64,000 nt of DNA, taken from NCBI GenBank assembly GCA_029265125.1, contig JAJUJX010000001.1, positions 450,654-514,653 of the forward strand. The letters are read 5' to 3'. This DNA is from Tolumonas sp008015085 (GTDB lineage: Bacteria; Pseudomonadota; Gammaproteobacteria; Enterobacterales; Aeromonadaceae). Positions 52,153 through 60,056 of the stretch are shown here, in pieces. The position numbers were made by a program, and so were the translations under genes. Below the pieces are notes generated by a model, which was not told the origin of the DNA, made no database searches, and saw nothing but the letters and a program-made list of their open reading frames with translations. Numbering within the stretch: position 1 is the first letter of the stretch; every line of letters starts with the position of its first letter.

Positions 52153-53291
52153 GATCCAGATTCTCCACAACCGAAAGCGATTCCTGTGCAAGTCTGGTTT
52201 ACATGCAGGCTGCCGTATTGTTCACCGAAGCTGTTAAATCCAATAGTGTTATGTTGTATAAAAATATCAGCGACAGTATTGACCTGATTGTTATCAACAA
52301 TATCCATTCGTCTCAGGGTGCAGTCGCATACCAGTGATAAAGAGAGACGTCCTAGCATTTTTTCAAGTTTATTGAATTGCTCAGTTAAGTCTGCAACCAG
52401 ATTAGTTTTATCTGCCAAGCGCAAAATAACACCCTCATCGATAGCACAATAGAGCCGTAGACTGCCATCTTTGTTTAATTGCTGGATGGAGCGGGTGTAT
52501 TCGTTTCCGTTAATTTTGCAGATCAAGGGATGTGCAGAAAAAAGGTGGGTATCAAGTTGCTCTCTGGTGCAGCCAATACGTTTGGCATAGACATCAGCTG
52601 CCGGAAGACCGTTCAGCTCAATGATGGTTCGCGTTGCTGGATCTGCAGCTGTTACTACTAATGGATCTCCACTACCGACAAAATTCTGTGTTTTAAACAG
52701 ACGGAAGGGGCAATTAGTACCGCATAAAATTAACACGCAGCTGTTGTCGTGGAATTGCCCTTCGTGAAATACATAAGTATGGGTAAATTGCATTGAATCT
52801 GCTGCAGAACCACCAAATAAAGGGATTCGTCCTAGTGTTTTCTGAAGAAAGTGGCTGATCAATTCTTCTTTGGAAGACAAACTATCGATTAGTTGCATAG
52901 CAAATGCGTAACGATAGTGATGTGTTCTGGATAATTGTTCCATCTTTGGAACCATCGCTTTCACAAATGATGAGATACGGTCTCCTGTCAAATTGTTCAG
53001 ATCATCGAGCCGGTCTGTGACAACGCTGAAATTATCAGCAGGAAATGATACAGCGCACAGAGAATGTTCAGTATATCCATGAGGGCCGATTTCACCTGCA
53101 GAGGTACAACCGACAATTTTTACTCCGGGAAACAGGGCGTTAAAACTGGTGGCAATAACAGACAAATCGTAGTGACTGGAGCAAAAAAAAATGATTAAAC
53201 CGGATGCATGTGATGCAAATTGAAACTGCAACTCTTTTACTGCTTCGACAGCATCAGTTGCGCAGGAATGTGCACGTAATATTTGACCCAT
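52149..53291 (-). CDS. FIST domain sensor protein (NosP-like)
   Basis: 380 residues from the ATG at 53291 with AGGA seven bases upstream; an ATG at 53306 has none. FIST_N (about 25-215) shows KIVGCTSAGEIGPHGY and LFGGSAADSMQFTHTYVFHEG; FIST_C (about 220-370) ends GFNSFGEQYGSLHVNQTCTGIAF. Histidines cluster at 171, 176 and 181, candidates for heme ligation. Standalone FIST proteins co-encoded with histidine kinases include the nitric-oxide sensor NosP, which holds heme. That identity is inference from architecture. Cytoplasmic; translationally coupled to the kinase. Confidence 0.88.
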   Translation of the reverse strand: MGQILRAHSCATDAVEAVKELQFQFASHASGLIIFFCSSHYDLSVIATSFNALFPGVKIVGCTSAGEIGPHGYTEHSLCAVSFPADNFSVVTDRLDDLNNLTGDRISSFVKAMVPKMEQLSRTHHYRYAFAMQLIDSLSSKEELISHFLQKTLGRIPLFGGSAADSMQFTHTYVFHEGQFHDNSCVLILCGTNCPFRLFKTQNFVGSGDPLVVTAADPATRTIIELNGLPAADVYAKRIGCTREQLDTHLFSAHPLICKINGNEYTRSIQQLNKDGSLRLYCAIDEGVILRLADKTNLVADLTEQFNKLEKMLGRLSLSLVCDCTLRRMDIVDNNQVNTVADIFIQHNTIGFNSFGEQYGSLHVNQTCTGIAFGCGESGS

Positions 53292-53488
53292 AGCTGTTCC
53301 TGACATGGCATTTATCAATACACGCCTGACGTGCTTATCATTGAATGTAGCTATCCACGTATAAAAAATCAGATTAAAACAGCGACCTTTTTAAAATCTG
53401 TGATAGTTACCACAGCCGTGATCTCCTCGCCCGCCGTATGAACTCTGTTATCATGTAAAAATATTGTTTGCTATAAACTAACCTATCT

Positions 53489-54832
53489 GTGCATCTGAAT
53501 AATTTCCAAACTGCCGTTTTCTCTGTTCTGGATCAACAGCTTCAGCCCGGACCATTACTGATCGGATTTAGTGGTGGTCTTGATTCTCGGGTATTGCTTG
53601 AGCTTGTTGCCCGCTATGTTACTCAGCGGCCTGGTTTCTCATTGCAGGCAGTGCATGTACATCATGGCCTGAACCCAAAAGCTGATCAGTGGCTGGATTT
53701 TTGTGCTCAGATTTGTGAAAAAGTAAGCGTACCATTTACAGCTGAGCGCGTTGAGATTAAGCGTTCGTCGCGCCAGAGTCTGGAGGATCTGGCTCGTCAG
53801 GCCCGGTATGAGGTGTTTCGTAAACATTTGTGTGCGCAAGGTACATTACTGACCGCTCATCATCAGGATGACCAGCTGGAAACATTGCTATTGGCCTTGA
53901 AGCGAGGATCAGGGCCGCGAGGTCTATCCGCTATGCCTGCTCATACTGTATTTGCTTCCGGCTACCTTTTCCGTCCTCTTCTGCATTTCAGCAGACAACA
54001 ATTAGCAACTTGGGCTGATCAGCAGCAATTAAGCTGGATTAATGATGACAGCAATCAGGATGAACGGTTTGATCGTAATTTTCTGCGACATAGTGTGATC
54101 CCGCTGTTAAAGCGGCGATGGCCTGAAATTGGCGCTACTGCCAGCCGTACAGCCGGATTATGTGCAGAACAAGAGACATTACTTAATGAAATTGCACAAC
54201 AGGATCTGCAGATTTGTCAGCACCATGATGGCAGCTTGTTGATTGATAAACTGGCTTTGTATTCACCGGCAAGATTGCATCAGTTGCTGCGTTTTTGGCT
54301 ACGACGACAAACCGGTGTTTCCCCTTCACAAGCTCAACTGCAAAAAATATGGCCAGAAGTAGCAATGGCACGGCAGGATGCAATGCCGGTGCTGGTATGG
54401 CAGCATGGCATGATTCGGCGTTATCAGAATCGGTTGTATCAGGTCAGCCATTGTGCGGAACCTGCGAACGCAACTCTTGAACTATTACTCCGGGTAGATC
54501 ATCCGATCGCTTTACCTGGCGGGATTCTGACTTTGAAATCGGCATATGCTGGGACTGCTGAATTACGTTTACCTGAAACAGGTCAGCAATATTCAGTCAG
54601 ATTTAATGTGCCCGGTTCGGTGAAAATAACTCCTGTCGGAAGGCAACATTCCAGGGAGTTAAAAAAAATCTGGCAGGAATATGGCGTGGCACCATGGTTG
54701 CGTCCTTTCGTTCCTGTGATTTGTTGTCAGGAAAACGTTGTGGCCGCCGCCGGTGTGTTTATTTGCAAGGAATATGCTTGTCCAGATACAGAAACAGGTA
54801 TCTGTATCGATTGGGTTCCCCAACCAGATTGA
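53489..54832 (+). CDS. tilS: tRNA(Ile)-lysidine synthase
   Basis: 447 residues. PP-loop FSGGLDSRVLLEL (SGGLDS 28-33), VHVHHGLNPKADQW, LTAHHQDDQLETLLLALKRGSGPRGL and NDDSNQDERFDRNFLRHSVIP; C-terminal TilS domain. Converts C34 of tRNA-Ile(CAU) to lysidine. Starts at GTG without a clear ribosome-binding site. The stop lies one base from the stop of the convergent GGDEF gene. Confidence 0.94.
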   Translation: MHLNNFQTAVFSVLDQQLQPGPLLIGFSGGLDSRVLLELVARYVTQRPGFSLQAVHVHHGLNPKADQWLDFCAQICEKVSVPFTAERVEIKRSSRQSLEDLARQARYEVFRKHLCAQGTLLTAHHQDDQLETLLLALKRGSGPRGLSAMPAHTVFASGYLFRPLLHFSRQQLATWADQQQLSWINDDSNQDERFDRNFLRHSVIPLLKRRWPEIGATASRTAGLCAEQETLLNEIAQQDLQICQHHDGSLLIDKLALYSPARLHQLLRFWLRRQTGVSPSQAQLQKIWPEVAMARQDAMPVLVWQHGMIRRYQNRLYQVSHCAEPANATLELLLRVDHPIALPGGILTLKSAYAGTAELRLPETGQQYSVRFNVPGSVKITPVGRQHSRELKKIWQEYGVAPWLRPFVPVICCQENVVAAAGVFICKEYACPDTETGICIDWVPQPD

Positions 54833-54833
54833 A

Positions 54834-55721
54834 TCAGACTGATTGAGTCCGGGTATTTTTATTGTGATACAACTGCTCGTCGGCCAGATGATATAAATCT
54901 TTGGCACTCATTCCTTTTTCCCAGCTGGTATAGCCAATACTGCATGAAGTCATCCAGCGTTTGAGTTCAGAGTGTTGAGCCAACCGTTTCTGCAAACGCA
55001 ACATGACTCGTATTGCTGTAAATTCATCCGATGGCTGAAACATAATAGCGAATTCGTCACCACCTAGCCGGAAAACTGAGTCAGTGCTGCGAATCACGTT
55101 GACCAGTAATTCGGCAAACAGTTTCAATACGGAGTCGCCGACCGGGTGTCCGTAAGTATCATTGATTTGTTTAAACTTATCCAAATCAACCAGCATCAGT
55201 GATAGACCATTGGGCTGACGCAGATTTTGTTCAATTGATAATTGCAGCGCTTCATCAAAGTAGGCCCGATTGCCCACTCCGGTCAGATGATCCATGCGGC
55301 ACTGCTGATCCATTTCTTCCATTTTCAGAAATAAACGTAATGGATTTATCAGGATCTGATGTACTTGCTGCATCAGTCGTTGCTGATGAGGATTCAGTTT
55401 CTCAGTCAGCTCATAATCTAAGTAACCGAGTAAATGCATTTTGCTGTCAATCAGCGGGCTATGTTGCTTATAAGCGCCACGTTCTATATTCAGTATTTCG
55501 ATTCTCCGTTCCATCCACGCGTAGGTAAGATGGCAAACCGGCAAATGCTGGCTTATCCAGGCGGCAAAAGATTGCAGTAACTGAGGCAGGCCATCCTGGT
55601 TCATTAATGTTTCCAGTAACGATAATTTTTCGGCACTGGACACAGGGCTGAAGCCACTTACACGGGCGAAATGGCGATCTGAAGAGATATCCATCACTGT
55701 TGCGGCAGAGATTTCGACCAT
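54834..55721 (-). CDS. Diguanylate cyclase (GGDEF)
   Basis: 295 residues. N-terminal 130 residues without a recognised fold (weakly GAF-like), then a complete GGDEF domain: LTGVGNRAYFDEAL, LMLVDLDKFKQINDTYGHPVGD, active-site GGDEF at 220-224, and an inhibitory RxxD site at 211-214 (RSTD), five residues upstream. Should make cyclic di-GMP and be product-inhibited. No membrane helix. It lies one gene away from the FIST/kinase pair and could be part of the same signalling output; that is inference. Confidence 0.93.
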   Translation of the reverse strand: MVEISAATVMDISSDRHFARVSGFSPVSSAEKLSLLETLMNQDGLPQLLQSFAAWISQHLPVCHLTYAWMERRIEILNIERGAYKQHSPLIDSKMHLLGYLDYELTEKLNPHQQRLMQQVHQILINPLRLFLKMEEMDQQCRMDHLTGVGNRAYFDEALQLSIEQNLRQPNGLSLMLVDLDKFKQINDTYGHPVGDSVLKLFAELLVNVIRSTDSVFRLGGDEFAIMFQPSDEFTAIRVMLRLQKRLAQHSELKRWMTSCSIGYTSWEKGMSAKDLYHLADEQLYHNKNTRTQSV

Positions 55722-55908
55722 GGCATTTTACCTCTGAAAACCTAATCCTTGTTTTAATAAAGCAAATGCTATGCCACAAATGTATTTTTAATTAAATATA
55801 TGATTTTTAATGATTTTTATGTTTTATGACGCGAGATTGTAAATCGGGTAGCTGGTTGATTTTTGACAGGTATTTTTTCTTCAGGAATAAAGACGTTTTT
55901 TTGACGTA

Positions 55909-55935
55909 AAACACCGGCCCATGTGGCCGGTGTTT
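55909..55935 (-). terminator. Terminator of proS
   Basis: Eleven-base stem AAACACCGGCC / GGCCGGTGTTT with CATGT loop; T-rich on the minus-strand side, just past the proS stop. Confidence 0.8.
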
Positions 55936-55953
55936 GTTATCGGAGGGAAGGGA

Positions 55954-57678
55954 TTACTTGGCCAGCTTTGCTTTAATGCTGGAAACAATCTCATCAATGG
56001 CAACTTCTGTTTTTTCACCATCACGACGGTATTTGTATTCCACAACACCGTTATCGATACCGCGTTCACCTATGACGATAGAATGCGGAATACCGATCAG
56101 CTCCATATCGGCAAACATAACACCCGGACGCTCTTTACGATCATCCAGTAATACTTCAATGCCTGCAGCCTGCAGCTCATTGTAGAAGCGTTCAGCCAGT
56201 TCCTGAACACGATGGGATTTGTGCATGTTCATTGGAATGATCACCACCTGGAATGGCGCAATCGCATCAGTCCAGATAATGCCACGATCGTCAAAATTCT
56301 GCTCAATTGCTGCAGCCACCACACGAGTAACACCGATACCGTAACAGCCCATTTCCATGATGGTCGCTTTGCCTGCTTCGTTCAGCACTGTCGCGTTCAT
56401 TGCTTCAGAATATTTAGTTCCGAGCTGGAAGATATGACCTACTTCGATACCACGCTTTAGCAGCAGAGTTCCTTTACCACATGGGCTTGGGTCACCTTCT
56501 ACTACATTACGGATGTCAGCAACTTCGTAGTTCTGGATGTCACGATCCCAGTTCATGCCAGTCATGTGGAAATCGTTTTCGTTTGCACCGCAAACAAAAT
56601 CAGCCAGATGAGCAGCACTGCGATCAACAATCACGCGGCATTGCAGATTTTGTGGGCCGATAGAGCCAGCATCACAACCAGCAACAGCACGGATCTCTTC
56701 ATCATTGGCAAATGTCAGCGGAGCCGCAACACCTGCAATTTTTTCAGCTTTGATTTCGTTCAGCTCGTGATCACCACGTAGCACCAGTGCGATGACACCC
56801 TCATTACCTTGCTCATCAGCTTCGCCTTTCACCAGCAGCGTTTTTACAGTCTGTTTTTCTTCAACTTTCAGATAGGCGGCAACTTCTTCGATGGTGTGTG
56901 CATTTGGGGTTGCGATTTTGGTTGCTGTCGCGGATGGCGCAGGGCGATCACCTGCTGGCGCCAGTGCTTCAGCCATTTCCACGTTAGCGGCGTAATCTGA
57001 CTCAGTAGAGAAAGCAATCACGTCTTCACCGCTGTTAGCCAGCACGTGGAATTCATGAGAACCGGTACCACCGATAGAACCGGTATCCGCCAGTACAGGG
57101 CGGAAATCCAGACCCATACGCGAGAAAATATTGCAGTAGGCCTGATGCATTTTGCCGTAAGTTTCGACCAGACTTTCCTTATCCATATGGAAAGAGTAAG
57201 CATCTTTCATGGTGAATTCACGACCACGCATAACGCCGAAACGAGGGCGGACTTCATCACGGAATTTAGTCTGGATTTGGTACAGATTCAGCGGCAGCTG
57301 TTTGTAGCTGTTTACTTCATAACGTACCAGTGCAGTGATGACTTCTTCGTGAGTCGGACCTAACACGAAAGGACGGTTATGACGGTCGGTCAGACGGCAA
57401 AGTTCCGGGCCATATTGTTCCCAGCGGCCAGATTCCTGCCAGAGTTCAGCCGGTTGCACGACAGGCATGGAAACTTCGATAGCACCTGCCTTATTCATCT
57501 CTTCACGCACAATGGCTTCAACTTTATGCAATACGCGTAAACCGGTCGGTAACCAGGTGTACAGACCTGATGCCAGTTTACGGATCATACCGGCACGCAG
57601 CATAAGCTGGTGGCTGATCACTTCCGCATCATTTGGCGTCTCTTTTAGCGTGGAAAGCAGATATTGGCTGGTACGCAT
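55954..57678 (-). CDS. proS: Prolyl-tRNA synthetase
   Basis: 574 residues, bacterial long type. Class II motif 1 around MRTSQYLL and LASGLYTWLPTGLRVLHKVE, motif 2 FRDEVRPRFGVMRGREFTMKDAYSFH, an INS editing domain (about 225-400; HTIEEVAAYLKVEEKQTVKTLL), motif 3 GIGVTRVVAAAIEQ and a C-terminal anticodon-binding domain. The region upstream contains a small hairpin AACCCGGC..GCCGGTT near 57707-57725. Confidence 0.97.
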   Translation of the reverse strand: MRTSQYLLSTLKETPNDAEVISHQLMLRAGMIRKLASGLYTWLPTGLRVLHKVEAIVREEMNKAGAIEVSMPVVQPAELWQESGRWEQYGPELCRLTDRHNRPFVLGPTHEEVITALVRYEVNSYKQLPLNLYQIQTKFRDEVRPRFGVMRGREFTMKDAYSFHMDKESLVETYGKMHQAYCNIFSRMGLDFRPVLADTGSIGGTGSHEFHVLANSGEDVIAFSTESDYAANVEMAEALAPAGDRPAPSATATKIATPNAHTIEEVAAYLKVEEKQTVKTLLVKGEADEQGNEGVIALVLRGDHELNEIKAEKIAGVAAPLTFANDEEIRAVAGCDAGSIGPQNLQCRVIVDRSAAHLADFVCGANENDFHMTGMNWDRDIQNYEVADIRNVVEGDPSPCGKGTLLLKRGIEVGHIFQLGTKYSEAMNATVLNEAGKATIMEMGCYGIGVTRVVAAAIEQNFDDRGIIWTDAIAPFQVVIIPMNMHKSHRVQELAERFYNELQAAGIEVLLDDRKERPGVMFADMELIGIPHSIVIGERGIDNGVVEYKYRRDGEKTEVAIDEIVSSIKAKLAK

Positions 57679-57874
57679 GCTGGATCCTTCGTTGATTAAG
57701 CATTAAACCCGGCATCATCGCCGGTTATATTCTGAAATTGGGGCAAAATTCTAGCAGGCCGGAGGATTACCCCCCAAGGAAAAATTAACAGATGGTATAA
57801 ATGTATGTCTATCCGCCAGAAAAATGACTTTTGTGATATGCTGACAATAATGACAGAAGGGGAGTTGTTATTCC

Positions 57875-58615
57875 ATGCGCTATCAGGTTGATACCCATAC
57901 TCATACTCTGGCCAGCTCTCACGCCTACAGCACCATTCACGATTATATTGCCGAAGCCAAACGAAAAGGCATTGTTCTGTTCGCCACTACCGATCATGGT
58001 CCGGATATGGCGGATGCGCCGCATCCATGGCATTTCATTAACTCACGGGTTATTCCACGAATGGTTGATGGTGTTGGCATTCTCAGAGGCATTGAGGCGA
58101 ACATCAAAGACGAGTTTGGTGAAATTGATTGTAATGATCGGATGCTGAGCGAGCTGGATATTATTCTGGCCGGTTTTCATGAGCAGGTATTTGCGCCCAA
58201 AGATCGGGAAACTAACACCCGGGCGATGATTAATGCGATGAAAAAGGGGCTGGTGCATATCATCACTCACCCCGGTAATCCGAAATTCCCGATTGATATT
58301 CCGGCTGTTGCTGAAGCGGCGGCAAAATATCATGTGGCACTTGAGATTAATAACTCATCCTTCTTACATTCACGTGTCGGTAGTGACGTAAACTGCCTGA
58401 CCATCGCAAAAGCGGTTCGTGATGCTGGTGGATTAGTCAGCCTCGGTTCTGATTCTCATATCGCCTTTTCACTTGGCGATTTGTCCATCAGCCAGCGTAT
58501 TTTAGATGATGCTGATTTTCCTGCTGATAGGGTATTAAACCGCAGTCCACGTGCTTTGCTGGATTTTCTAGAGGCGCGCGGGCGGCCCCACATTCCTGAG
58601 TTTGCTGGTCTGTAG
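57875..58615 (+). CDS. ycdX: PHP-domain phosphatase, YcdX type
   Basis: 246 residues. PHP metal motifs VDTHTHTLASSHAYSTIHDY, FATTDHGPDM, LRGIEANIKD, IITHPGNPKFPID, LEINNSSFLHSR and GSDSHIAFSLGD supply a trinuclear zinc site. E. coli YcdX is a phosphatase linked to swarming. Divergent from proS. Confidence 0.92.
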   Translation: MRYQVDTHTHTLASSHAYSTIHDYIAEAKRKGIVLFATTDHGPDMADAPHPWHFINSRVIPRMVDGVGILRGIEANIKDEFGEIDCNDRMLSELDIILAGFHEQVFAPKDRETNTRAMINAMKKGLVHIITHPGNPKFPIDIPAVAEAAAKYHVALEINNSSFLHSRVGSDVNCLTIAKAVRDAGGLVSLGSDSHIAFSLGDLSISQRILDDADFPADRVLNRSPRALLDFLEARGRPHIPEFAGL

Positions 58616-58622
58616 CCAGAAA

Positions 58623-58648
58623 AAAGGAGCCTCGACGGCTCCTTTCTG
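58623..58648. terminator. Bidirectional terminator between ycdX and the small lipoprotein gene
   Basis: AAAGGAGCC-TCGAC-GGCTCCTTT perfect nine-base stem with A and T flanks. Confidence 0.87.
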
Positions 58649-58873
58649 TTATTTGGTCTGCTGTTTTATCGCATCGTTTTGTTTATCAGCTGCTTGCTGT
58701 AGCGTCTGCTCCACTTTTTTCGCATCTTCCAGCGGCTTGAGCTGTTCTTTCAGTACTGTATCTTCAGTGCTTGGTTTCTGTACTGGTGGCTGTTCATGAT
58801 TACTGTCGCAACCGGACGACATAAACAGAAATACCGACAATATAAAACTCAGATACCACGCTGCATGCATCAT
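58649..58873 (-). CDS. Small lipoprotein, unknown
   Basis: 74 residues; signal sequence with lipobox MSSGC, Cys22. The mature part is about 50 residues, hydrophilic, rich in Gln, Lys and Glu, with a likely helix from about 42 to the end. No family recognised. Fifteen bases after trmO and probably co-transcribed with rcsF-trmO. Confidence 0.65.
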   Translation of the reverse strand: MMHAAWYLSFILSVFLFMSSGCDSNHEQPPVQKPSTEDTVLKEQLKPLEDAKKVEQTLQQAADKQNDAIKQQTK

Positions 58874-58888
58874 GTCCTGATTTACTCC

Positions 58889-59617
58889 TTATTCTACATC
58901 TGTGATGGCACAAATAATTGCGGTGCCATCCTTCACTTGCCAGTTGATATTAAAAGTCAGCAGGCGGACGCCGTATATTTTATCGTCATCATCCTGTTTA
59001 CGATAGGCCGGCCGAGGATCCTGCGCGATAACTTGCTGTAAAAAATCCCTGAATCCGGGATAGCTTGTCGCGAGTTCTGCGCAGCGAATTTCCATCTCCG
59101 GAGTAAAACAGACTGGCATCGTGACGGGAGCTTCAGGTGCGAAGCCACCTTGAGCATCAGGAACGCTATCAACAAATGGCACATAAGGCTTGATATCTAC
59201 CACCGGGGTACCATTAACTAGATCCACACCACCGAGTTCCAGCCACAGCCGGCTGCCTTGCTGATGTATGCCTTTTAATTCCACAACCGACAGGCCAATC
59301 GGATTCGGCCGGAAGGGACTACGGGTAGCGAATACGCCCATCCGCTGATTACCGCCTAAGCGGGGAGGGCGAACGGTGGGATGCCACTCAGCTGTTCCGT
59401 TCTGATGAAAGAGAAACATTAACCACAGATGGCTGAATGCCTCCAGTCCGCGAACACAATGTGGATCGTTATAAGGTGGTAGTAACTCTAGCTGTGCATT
59501 GATGGCGTTGACCAGACCGGGTTGCCGGGGGACGGCAAACTTTTCCTGATAAGGGGAGTGGATCACGCCAATCGGAGACACGGTAACAGACGAAATGCTC
59601 GCTGTATCACTCATCAT
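58889..59617 (-). CDS. trmO: tRNA (adenine(37)-N6)-methyltransferase TrmO
   Basis: 242 residues of the TsaA/VirR-like beta-barrel family. SPIGVIHSPYQEKFAVPRQPGLV, GLEAFSHLWLMFLFHQ, RMGVFATRSPFRPNPIGLSVVEL and YGVRLLTFNINW are diagnostic. Methylates t6A37 in tRNA-Thr. Starts in the TAATG overlap with rcsF; a second ATG follows at once. Confidence 0.94.
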   Translation of the reverse strand: MMSDTASISSVTVSPIGVIHSPYQEKFAVPRQPGLVNAINAQLELLPPYNDPHCVRGLEAFSHLWLMFLFHQNGTAEWHPTVRPPRLGGNQRMGVFATRSPFRPNPIGLSVVELKGIHQQGSRLWLELGGVDLVNGTPVVDIKPYVPFVDSVPDAQGGFAPEAPVTMPVCFTPEMEIRCAELATSYPGFRDFLQQVIAQDPRPAYRKQDDDDKIYGVRLLTFNINWQVKDGTAIICAITDVE

Positions 59618-59994
59618 TATTCGCTGTCTTTAACCTGATAGGCCTGACCATAGCAAACCATGCTGGCGATACATTCGCTGGAGGCTGGAACAGGCGCACA
59701 CTTACTGAATACCACTGCATTGCCACCCATATCGGCGACTTTTTTGCGGGCACTGGTTTGTGCATCAGTAATGTTGGGGATCGGCTGTGTATCATCAGTT
59801 TGGCAAGATTCACCTTCTACCGTACCGATAGGCTTTGCATCAACGTCGAGGACTTGTGTTTTGTCCATGACAGCGACAGAACTCGGCTTGAAATATTCAG
59901 TGAAATTCTTTTTATCCAGATTGGTATTTACCTGAAACAGGCTACAACCACTTAACAAGGTAAGCATCAGAGCCGTCAATGGCAGCGTTTTCAT
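59617..59994 (-). CDS. rcsF: Rcs stress sensor lipoprotein RcsF
   Basis: 125 residues; lipobox LLSGC, Cys17. The mature domain has four cysteines (GESC, FSKC, SSEC, SMVC) matching RcsF's two disulfides, and ARKKVADMGGNAVVF. Outer-membrane lipoprotein reporting envelope stress to the Rcs phosphorelay; no rcsBCD in the window. The neighbourhood rcsF-trmO near proS is as in E. coli. Confidence 0.92.
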   Translation of the reverse strand: MKTLPLTALMLTLLSGCSLFQVNTNLDKKNFTEYFKPSSVAVMDKTQVLDVDAKPIGTVEGESCQTDDTQPIPNITDAQTSARKKVADMGGNAVVFSKCAPVPASSECIASMVCYGQAYQVKDSE

Positions 59995-59997
59995 GAA

Positions 59998-60041
59998 GTC
60001 AGCCTCTTATTGAGAAGAAACAGCATTATAGAGAGGCTGAC
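59998..60041 (-). promoter_or_regulatory. Perfect inverted repeat masking the rcsF ribosome-binding site
   Basis: Ten-base arms GTCAGCCTCT / AGAGGCTGAC around a 24-base loop. Read on the minus strand, the right arm contains the AGAGG Shine-Dalgarno eight bases before the rcsF ATG, and the loop contains TATAAT. It can form only in transcripts arriving from cydDC. Confidence 0.5.
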
Positions 60042-60056
60042 GCATAGATTCGATAA

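Noticed and set aside
57681..57874. Possible T-box-like or attenuator leader for proS
   Set aside because: Only one short hairpin (near 57707-57725) and no T-box or leader-peptide pattern; such leaders are not typical for this class of bacteria.
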